Source of the DNA: Chloroflexi bacterium RIFCSPLOWO2_02_FULL_71_16
GTDB lineage: Bacteria; Chloroflexota; Limnocylindria; P2-11E
Direction: 5' to 3'
Assembly (NCBI GenBank): GCA_001795345.1
Contig: MGON01000034.1
Location: forward strand, 4,166 to 10,506
Length of the DNA: 6,341 nucleotides
The position numbers were made by a program, and so were the translations under genes. Shown here piece by piece: positions 1-4,394 of the stretch. Numbering within the stretch: the stretch's first letter is position 1; each line of letters starts with the position of its first letter. Below the pieces are notes generated by a model. It had not been told where the DNA came from. It saw only the letters and a list, made by a program, of their open reading frames with translations, and searched no databases.

Positions 1-743
1 AGACCGACGAGGCGCTGCGCGAGCTGCACCTCGCGCTGCGCGACCACCTCGAGATCGAAGGACCCCCGAAGCGCATCGAGTGCTACGACGTGAGCCACGT
101 CCAGGGCACCGATGTCGTCAGCTCGATGGTCGTGTTCGAGGACGGCCGTCCCGCGAAGGACCAGTACCGCCGCTTCCGCGCCAAGCTCAGCGACCGGAAC
201 GACGACTTCGCGAACATGCGCGACACCATCCGCCGCCGCTTCGGGCGCCAGGCGCGCGAGGGCGATGGGAAGGACGCCTGGCCCCTCCCGGATCTCCTCG
301 TCGTCGACGGAGGGAAGGGTCAGCTGAACGCGGCGCGCGCCGCGCTCTCCGACCTCGGGCTGCTGCAGGTGCCCGTGGTCGCGCTCGCCAAGGAGAAGCG
401 TCTGGCTTCGGACAACGGCACGCGGGTCAAGCCGGAGGAGGTCTTCGTTCCGGAGCGGTCGGACCCGGTGCCCCTCGCCGCCGGCAGCCCCGGCTACCAC
501 CTCCTGCAGCGCGTACGAGACGAGGCGCACCGCTTCGCCGTCACGTACCACCAGAAGGTGCGATCGCGGCGGGCGGTCCGCTCGGTGCTGGACGACGTGG
601 AAGGGGTCGGACCCGCCCGCAAGCGGGCGCTCCTCCGCCAGTTCGGCTCGGTGAGGGGGATCCGCGAGGCCTCTTCCGAGCAGGTCGCGGCGGTCGCCGG
701 GGTCGGGAAGGCACTGGCGGAGCGGATCAAAGCGGCGCTCTGA
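1..743 (+). CDS. uvrC: UvrABC system protein C, C-terminal part (5' end outside window)
   Basis: UvrC is the dual-incision nuclease of nucleotide excision repair; UvrB recruits it to damaged DNA in the cytoplasm. The frame is open from the left edge (first full codon at base 3), leaving 246 codons of a protein usually about 600 long, so the GIY-YIG domain and UvrB-binding region lie upstream. Visible is the RNase H-like 5'-incision domain with its putative catalytic triad: Asp in IECYDVSHVQG (codon at 87), Asp in VVDGGKGQLN (codon at 306) and His in RDEAHRFA (codon at 528). A C-terminal (HhH)2 DNA-binding segment follows, from about 588 to 740 (DDVEGVGPARKRALL and VAGVGKALAERI). The gene ends in TGA at 741-743. 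All key residues expected in this part are present, so it looks functional. The shorter frames overlapping it are shadows. Confidence 0.97.
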   Translation, partial: TDEALRELHLALRDHLEIEGPPKRIECYDVSHVQGTDVVSSMVVFEDGRPAKDQYRRFRAKLSDRNDDFANMRDTIRRRFGRQAREGDGKDAWPLPDLLVVDGGKGQLNAARAALSDLGLLQVPVVALAKEKRLASDNGTRVKPEEVFVPERSDPVPLAAGSPGYHLLQRVRDEAHRFAVTYHQKVRSRRAVRSVLDDVEGVGPARKRALLRQFGSVRGIREASSEQVAAVAGVGKALAERIKAAL

Positions 744-828
744 CCGGGCGCCTCATCGTTTTGCGAGATCGGCTACACAACGCTTAGATCGCCTTGACGA
801 TCGTTGAGGTCGGGCGCAGAACGGTCAC
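744..828 (+). promoter_or_regulatory. uvrC / DUF2089 intergenic region with weak promoter candidate
   Basis: This is the longest gap in the window (85 bases) and the natural place for the promoter of the DUF2089-DUF4097-SHOCT block. A weak sigma70-like pair is visible: TTGCGA at 761-766 and TTAGAT at 784-789, with a 17-base spacer. TTGCGA matches four of six consensus bases and TTAGAT about three. An 8-bp palindrome, ACGATCGT, lies at 797-804 between this pair and the start codon and could be an operator, but may be chance. A second TTGACG at 794-799 has no convincing -10 partner. No good ribosome binding site precedes the ATG at 829. The assignment is inference from weak matches. Confidence 0.3.
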
Positions 829-1215
829 ATGAGCGATCCGGCCGTCATCGGCCGCTGTCCGATCTGCGCGCAGCAGCTCCGAGTCGCGCGCCTCGAGTGC
901 TCGAGCTGCGGGACGCGCCTCGAGGGCAGCTTCTCGCTCGGGCGGTTCCACTCGCTGTCGGCCGAGCAGCTCGAGTTCCTCGACGTGTTCGTGCGGGCCC
1001 GCGGCAACTTCCGGGACGTCGAGCGCGAGCTCGGCATCTCGTACCCCACCGTCCGCTCCCGGCTGGACGCGGTGATCCGCGCTCTCGGGTCCCGTGGAGC
1101 CGTCGAGCCGGACCGCGAGGCCGAGGCGGAGCGACGCAAGGAGATCCTGCGCGAGCTGGCCGAGGGCCGGATCGGTCCCGACGACGCCGCCGCGCTTCTG
1201 GAGGGTTCGCGATGA
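829..1215 (+). CDS. DUF2089-family zinc-ribbon / helix-turn-helix protein
   Basis: This is a 128-residue protein of the DUF2089 type, predicted cytoplasmic and probably a DNA-binding regulator. Residues 10-27 form a zinc ribbon (CPIC at 10-13 and CSSC at 24-27). Residues about 42-86 are the conserved DUF2089 core: LSAEQLEFLDVFVRARGN leads into a helix-turn-helix with RDVERELGISYPTVRSRLD. The C-terminal tail (about 104-124, ILRELAEGRIGPDDAAALL) is a SHOCT-like helical motif that recurs in the next two proteins. ATG 829 is chosen because it puts the zinc ribbon near the N-terminus, although no clear Shine-Dalgarno precedes it. The stop overlaps the next start (ATGA at 1212-1215), so the two genes are coupled. 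Proteins of this family are often encoded beside DUF4097 genes. A role as local regulator of the block is inference. Confidence 0.88.
   Translation: MSDPAVIGRCPICAQQLRVARLECSSCGTRLEGSFSLGRFHSLSAEQLEFLDVFVRARGNFRDVERELGISYPTVRSRLDAVIRALGSRGAVEPDREAEAERRKEILRELAEGRIGPDDAAALLEGSR
1200..1205 (+). promoter_or_regulatory. Strong Shine-Dalgarno for the DUF4097 gene
   Basis: GGAGGG lies inside the last codons of the DUF2089 gene, six bases before the ATG at 1212. It is the clearest ribosome binding site in the window. It fixes the start at 1212 rather than at the in-frame upstream codons of the longer open frame, which would overlap almost all of the DUF2089 gene. Confidence 0.7.
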
Positions 1216-2432
1216 GCGAGGACAAGCGCGATCTCGAGCGCGAGATCGACCGCCAGATCGAACGCGACGTGGAGGCCGCCACACGCGAGGCCGCACGTGA
1301 GGCGCGCCACGCCGAGCGAGAGGCGCGGCGGTCAGAGCGCCAGGCCGAGCGCGAGGCGAGACACGAGGCACGGCGCCAAGGCTGGAGGCATAGCTTCGGG
1401 CTGCTCGGGGGGACGCTCACGGTCTCGAGCGGGGACGACGATGACCGCGAGGAGAGCGAGTCGGTCGAGCGCCGGTTCGAGGTCGCGGGGATGCCCCGGC
1501 TGCGCATCCGCAACGTCTCCGGCGCGACCAGCATCGGCGTCGGCGGGACGGGCGAGGTGCTGGTGCGCGCCCGGAAGCGCGTTCGGGGGTGGAGCGAGGA
1601 CCGCGCGAAGCGCCTGCTCGAGAACGTCGAGATCCGGATGGAACAGCACGACGACGAGATCGTCATCGAGCCGCACCTCTACGAGCAGGAGCGCGGCTGG
1701 CTCGACCTGTTCCGGGGCGGCCGCGTCGCGGTCGACATCGAAGTGACCGTGCCCCGCGAGTCGCAGATCGACGCGACCACCGTGAGCGGGCCTCTCCGCG
1801 TTGCGGGCACCCGCGGGCCGCTCGAGGGCCGGAGCGTGTCCGGTGACGTCGTGATCACCGATGTGCAGGGCCCGGTCCGTCTGCGGAGCGTCAGCGGCGA
1901 TATCGACGTCACGTCCTATGCCGGCCAGGCGGAGGCGAACTCGGTGAGCGGCGACATCAGCTTCGAGCGCTCCCGCGTGAAGCGGCCGGACATCGTGACG
2001 GTGAGCGGCGAGGTCCGGCTGGATGGCGCGCTGATCGCGGGCGACGCCGACGGCAAGATCAAGACGGTGAGCGGCGACGTGGAGCTTCGGTTGGCGGAGC
2101 CCGCCGTGGAGCTCGAGTTCCAGACGCTCTCGGGCGACATCGAGGTCGACTCGGACGACGCGAAGGTCGAGAAGAAGGGCCGCCGCGAATGGTCCGTGAA
2201 GGTCGGGCGGGGCGGGTCCCGGCTGAAGGTGAAGACCGTCTCCGGCGACCTTGCTGTGCGTCGTTCCGGCCCGTCCGCCCCGGCCGACCTGGAGGTGCCT
2301 GCCGCGGACGCCATCCCGATGGGCGGGCCGACCCCCGCGGCACGGCCGCAGGTCCTGGACCTGCTCGAGCGCGTGGCGCGGGGCGAGGTGAGCGTCGACG
2401 ACGCCGCGGCCGCGCTGGACGAGCGGCGCTAG
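1212..2432 (+). CDS. DUF4097 beta-solenoid protein with charged N-terminal helix and C-terminal SHOCT-like motif
   Basis: This is a 406-residue protein of the DUF4097 (YvlB/LiaX-related) type. Residues 1-57 are almost entirely Arg, Glu and Ala with few hydrophobics, predicting a single alpha helix or coiled coil. There is no signal peptide or transmembrane segment, so it is probably cytoplasmic or membrane-peripheral. From about 88 to 350 is a repetitive beta region with VSG/LSG motifs at residues 102, 191, 209, 227, 245, 264, 286, 306 and 343, most followed by Asp or Glu, typical of DUF4097 solenoids. A Pro/Ala linker (about 350-376) leads to a SHOCT-like tail (377-405, QVLDLLERVARGEVSVDDAAAAL). 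The start follows a strong GGAGGG and overlaps the preceding stop. In Firmicutes, relatives belong to envelope-stress systems (YvlB under SigW in Bacillus, LiaX in Enterococcus). A stress role here is inference, and the molecular function is unknown. Confidence 0.88.
   Translation: MSEDKRDLEREIDRQIERDVEAATREAAREARHAEREARRSERQAEREARHEARRQGWRHSFGLLGGTLTVSSGDDDDREESESVERRFEVAGMPRLRIRNVSGATSIGVGGTGEVLVRARKRVRGWSEDRAKRLLENVEIRMEQHDDEIVIEPHLYEQERGWLDLFRGGRVAVDIEVTVPRESQIDATTVSGPLRVAGTRGPLEGRSVSGDVVITDVQGPVRLRSVSGDIDVTSYAGQAEANSVSGDISFERSRVKRPDIVTVSGEVRLDGALIAGDADGKIKTVSGDVELRLAEPAVELEFQTLSGDIEVDSDDAKVEKKGRREWSVKVGRGGSRLKVKTVSGDLAVRRSGPSAPADLEVPAADAIPMGGPTPAARPQVLDLLERVARGEVSVDDAAAALDERR
1229..1248 (+). 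repeat. Perfect 8-bp inverted repeat inside the start of the DUF4097 gene
   Basis: CGATCTCG (1229-1236) and CGAGATCG (1241-1248) are exact reverse complements separated by AGCG. They encode part of the DLEREID segment 17 bases after the ATG. In mRNA this would form a stable hairpin near the start codon, and as DNA it could be a dimeric operator. Arg/Glu-rich coding in high-GC DNA readily makes such palindromes, so chance is a good explanation. Confidence 0.35.
1782..2246 (+). repeat. VSG-D coding repeats of the DUF4097 solenoid
   Basis: Eight in-frame VSG/LSG codon triplets begin at 1782, 1836, 1890, 1944, 2001, 2067, 2127 and 2238. The first four are spaced exactly 54 bases (18 residues) apart. 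Later gaps are 19, 22, 20 and 37 residues, the last fitting two rungs of which one has lost the motif (the AKVEKKGRREWSVKVG stretch). A ninth, isolated copy (NVSGAT) sits earlier at 1512. The nucleotide sequence between copies is diverged, so this is a protein repeat and not a recent DNA duplication. Confidence 0.8.
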
Positions 2433-2434
2433 GG

Positions 2435-2851
2435 ATGCCGAGCGAGGAGGGGCGCCAGGTCCTCGAGCTGCTGGCGCAGGGCAAGATCGGATCGGAGCAG
2501 GCCTATCGGCTGCTCCGCGCGCTCGGCGACGTCCCGGACGCGCCCCTCGCTTCGCCGATCCCGCCGCCCCCGCGGCCACCCGAGGCGCCGGGCGAGCCGC
2601 ACGCCGCGGCGGGACGCGGGCGCACGCTGCGGATCAAGGTGACGGAGCGCGGCAAGCAGAAGGTGAACATCGCGATACCGCTGACGATCGCGCGCATCGG
2701 GAAGATGAAGCTTGCGACGAGCGGGCTCGTGCGCGGGCACCTCGCGAAGTTCGGGCTCGACCTGGACGAGCTGCTGCGTGAGGTCGAGTCCGCGGGCCGC
2801 ATCGTCGACGTCACGGACGACGAGAGCCGCGTCGAGATCTTCGTCGAATGA
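2435..2851 (+). CDS. Small SHOCT-like domain protein (hypothetical)
   Basis: This is a 138-residue protein with two conserved parts. Residues about 4-31 are a SHOCT-like two-helix motif ([22 protein letters not shown]), like the N-terminus of Bacillus YvlB. A Pro-rich linker (about 34-60) follows, then a C-terminal domain (about 63-138) beginning [19 protein letters not shown] and ending in an acidic [20 protein letters not shown] stretch and VEIFVE. That C-terminal domain is recurrent in proteins encoded beside DUF2089/DUF4097 genes, but its function is unknown to me. The start ATG 2435 lies two bases after the DUF4097 stop, so translation is probably coupled; only a short GGG precedes it. 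The longer upstream in-frame extension would overlap the DUF4097 gene in another frame and is not credible. The stop overlaps the next gene (ATGA at 2848-2851). No membrane segment is seen. Confidence 0.82.
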   Translation: MPSEEGRQVLELLAQGKIGSEQAYRLLRALGDVPDAPLASPIPPPPRPPEAPGEPHAAAGRGRTLRIKVTERGKQKVNIAIPLTIARIGKMKLATSGLVRGHLAKFGLDLDELLREVESAGRIVDVTDDESRVEIFVE

Positions 2852-3114
2852 GCCAGCCGGCGGTCCGCACCCGCTCGCTCGTCAAGGAGTTCGAGAAGGG
2901 CCGCCGCACCATCTGGCAGCGGCTGCGCCGCGAGCCCGACCGGCGTGAGCGCTTCCGGGCCGTCGACGGCATCGATCTCGAGGTCGAGCCCGGTGAGATC
3001 TTCGGGGTGCTCGGCCCGAACGGCGCCGGCAAGACGACCACGCTCAAGATGCTCTCGACGCTCCTCGAGCCCACGAGCGAGCAAGCTCGCGGTCTCGTCC
3101 TCGCTGGGTTGTAG
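2848..3114 (+). pseudogene. ABC transporter ATP-binding protein, truncated after Walker A
   Basis: This is an 88-codon frame matching the N-terminus of ABC-2-type exporter ATPases, which normally run about 250-340 residues. Visible are the opening [10 protein letters not shown], the core [18 protein letters not shown], and Walker [10 protein letters not shown] at residues 56-64, followed by [12 protein letters not shown]. Homology then stops: the next residues ([11 protein letters not shown]) do not match the family and TAG follows at 3112. The Q-loop, ABC signature, Walker B and H-loop are all absent, as is any permease gene, so it cannot be a working ATPase. The break coincides with a palindrome at 3077-3090. 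Its start overlaps the upstream stop (ATGA), so the intact ancestor was co-translated with the SHOCT-like gene. It may be a genuine deletion remnant or an assembly join. A functional 88-residue product seems unlikely. Confidence 0.8.
3077..3090 (+). repeat. Short palindrome at the ABC gene break
   Basis: GCGAGC (3077-3082) and GCTCGC (3085-3090) are perfect reverse complements around AA, equivalent to a 5-bp stem with a CAAG loop. It lies exactly where similarity to ABC ATPases ends (after the LLEPTS codons) and before the promoter of the next gene. Whether it belongs to a dispersed repeat family cannot be seen from one copy. Confidence 0.45.
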
Positions 3115-3125
3115 AGTCCCCGCCG
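3112..3125 (+). promoter_or_regulatory. Leaderless-type promoter -10 for the YvlD-like gene
   Basis: TAGAGT (3112-3117) matches the TANNNT -10 consensus and is followed by eight bases (ccccgccg) and then ATG 3126. That places the transcription start at or next to the start codon. There is no Shine-Dalgarno, which agrees with a leaderless message. No convincing -35 is seen 16-19 bases upstream. The TAG of this hexamer is also the stop codon of the truncated ABC frame. The same arrangement precedes rapZ. Confidence 0.5.
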
Positions 3126-3500
3126 ATGGGCATCCTGGTCACCACCCTGGTCACGGCGGCCTCCCTCTGGGCGGCCGACTACTTCCTGGGTGGGATCTTC
3201 TTCGAGCCGCCGGCGTACACGGCGGATGCGCAGACGAACTACGTCGTCGCGCTGACGCTCGGGGCCTTCGTCCTCGGCCTGCTGAACGCGATCGTCAAGC
3301 CGATCCTGTTCATGCTCTCGCTGCCGATCACCTGCCTGACGCTCGGCCTGTTCATCCTGGTGCTCAACGGGCTCATCCTCGTGATCCTCTCGCTCGTCCC
3401 GTTCGTGGGCTTCCGCGTCGACGGCCTGATCTCCGCCATCCTCGGCGCGCTGATCGTGAGCGTAACGAGCTTCCTCCTGAACAGGGTCGTTCCGAGGTAG
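3126..3500 (+). CDS. Phage_holin_4_2 / YvlD-like four-helix membrane protein
   Basis: This is a 124-residue integral membrane protein of the phage_holin_4_2 family (YvlD-like; sometimes called mycobacterial 4-TMS holin). Four hydrophobic segments lie at about residues 3-25, 39-60, 63-90 and 96-120. The family signature LGLLNAIVKPIL is present, with LSLPITCLTLGLFILVLNGL after it and VDGLISAILGALIVSVTSF at the end. Length is normal. Despite the family name, chromosomal copies are not phage genes; in Bacillus YvlD is encoded with the DUF4097 protein YvlB. Finding it one broken gene away from a DUF4097 block suggests it belongs to the same envelope system, though it appears to have its own leaderless promoter. 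The start is ATG 3126, without a ribosome binding site. Its biochemical role is unknown. Confidence 0.88.
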   Translation: MGILVTTLVTAASLWAADYFLGGIFFEPPAYTADAQTNYVVALTLGAFVLGLLNAIVKPILFMLSLPITCLTLGLFILVLNGLILVILSLVPFVGFRVDGLISAILGALIVSVTSFLLNRVVPR

Positions 3501-3514
3501 CGGACCCCGCCCGC

Positions 3515-3527
3515 TAGGCTTCCGCCG
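3515..3527 (+). promoter_or_regulatory. rapZ: Leaderless-type promoter -10 for rapZ
   Basis: TAGGCT (3515-3520) fits TANNNT and is followed by seven bases (tccgccg) and ATG 3528, with no Shine-Dalgarno in the 27-base gap after the YvlD-like gene. The -35 region is weak (TTCCGA at 3490-3495 with a 19-base spacer is the best I see). The closely similar layout before the preceding gene supports both calls. Confidence 0.5.
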
Positions 3528-4394
3528 ATGGCGCATCCCTTCATCGTCATGACCGGGCTCTCCGGGGCCGGGAAGAGCGTCGCCATCAAGGTCCTCGAGG
3601 ACCTCGGGTACTACACCCTGGACAACGTCCCGCCCGGGCTGATCCCGGACGCGCTGCGCGTGACGGGCGAGGGCGGCTACGGGAAGGTCGCCTTCGTCAT
3701 CGACGTCCGCAGCGGTCCGCTGTTCCAGGACGCGCTGGCGGTGCTCGAACGGCTCGGGCGGGAGGGCCGGCGGCCGCATCTCCTCTTCTTCGACGCCTCC
3801 GACGACGTCCTGCAGCGGCGCTACAGCGAGACGCGTCATCGGCATCCGCTGGAGGCGCCGGGTGGGGTCCTGCCGTCGATCGCCGGGGAGCGGCGCGTCC
3901 TGGTGGGCCTGCGCGCGCGCGCCGACAAGGTCATCGACACGACGCACCTCTCGGTGAAGGACCTGCGGGACACCCTTCACTCGCTCTACGGCGAGGGATC
4001 GACGGGAATGCTCGTGCGGGTGACGAGCTTCGGGTACAAGTACGGCCTGCCCCCCGGCGCCGACCTGGTGTTCGACGTGCGCTACATGGAGAACCCCTTC
4101 TACGTCGCCGAGCTGCGTCCGCTCTCCGGCACCGACGAGCCGGTGCGGCGGTTCGTCCTCGGCAACCCGGCCACGGCGGAGTTCCTCGGGTCGGTCGTCC
4201 CGTTCCTGCGTTCGACCATGCCGCGCTACGAGCACGAGAAGAAGGCGCACCTCAGCATCGCCTTCGGCTGCACCGGGGGCCGGCACCGCTCCGTGACGAT
4301 CGCCGAAGAGGTGGCGCGCGCGATCAAGGGCTTCTGGCCCGGCGAGATCACGATCGAGCACCGGGACCGCGACCGGTCGGACGAGCGCACATGA
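3528..4394 (+). CDS. rapZ: RapZ / YvcJ-family nucleotide-binding RNase adapter protein
   Basis: This is a complete 288-residue RapZ (YvcJ) homologue of normal length. The N-terminal P-loop domain has GLSGAGKS at residues 10-17, then the family motif VLEDLGYYTLDNVPPGLIP and later FFDASDDVLQRRYSETRHRHPL. The C-terminal domain carries SFGYKYGLPPGADLVFDVRY, ENPFYVAELRPLSGTDEPV and GCTGGRHRSVTIAEEVA (from residue 247), the signature of the metabolite- and RNA-binding half. In E. coli RapZ senses glucosamine-6-phosphate and directs RNase E to the sRNA GlmZ; in Bacillus YvcJ is a nucleotide hydrolase. Actinobacteria lack GlmZ, so the local target is unknown. The start is ATG 3528 behind a leaderless-type promoter. 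The stop overlaps the tpiA start (ATGA, 4391-4394). Normally yvcK and whiA follow this gene in related genomes; here they do not. Confidence 0.96.
   Translation: MAHPFIVMTGLSGAGKSVAIKVLEDLGYYTLDNVPPGLIPDALRVTGEGGYGKVAFVIDVRSGPLFQDALAVLERLGREGRRPHLLFFDASDDVLQRRYSETRHRHPLEAPGGVLPSIAGERRVLVGLRARADKVIDTTHLSVKDLRDTLHSLYGEGSTGMLVRVTSFGYKYGLPPGADLVFDVRYMENPFYVAELRPLSGTDEPVRRFVLGNPATAEFLGSVVPFLRSTMPRYEHEKKAHLSIAFGCTGGRHRSVTIAEEVARAIKGFWPGEITIEHRDRDRSDERT

Noticed and set aside
734..762. Possible rho-independent terminator at the end of uvrC (GGCGC/GCGCC stem, then TTTT)
   Set aside because: The stem is only 5 bp with a 9-base loop, it starts inside the coding region, and the T run is short and six bases away from the stem.
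80..787. 235-residue plus-strand frame overlapping uvrC
   Set aside because: It is out of frame with the conserved UvrC nuclease and HhH motifs, and is Arg/Gly/Pro-rich shadow sequence.
804..1211. Upstream in-frame extension of the DUF4097 gene
   Set aside because: It would overlap the DUF2089 gene entirely. ATG 1212 has a strong GGAGGG six bases upstream and a normal ATGA overlap.
1332..2579. 415-residue minus-strand open frame opposite the DUF4097 gene
   Set aside because: It is His/Asp/Arg/Ala-rich translation antisense to a repetitive conserved gene, with no start context and no motifs.
3126..3500. Prophage holin
   Set aside because: The family name contains holin, but there are no phage genes nearby (no endolysin, tail or integrase). 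The neighbours are housekeeping and DUF4097 genes, as for chromosomal YvlD.
3115..3527. Insertion sequence or attachment site explaining the broken ABC gene
   Set aside because: There is no transposase, no paired terminal repeats flanking a segment, no target duplication and no tRNA or integrase.
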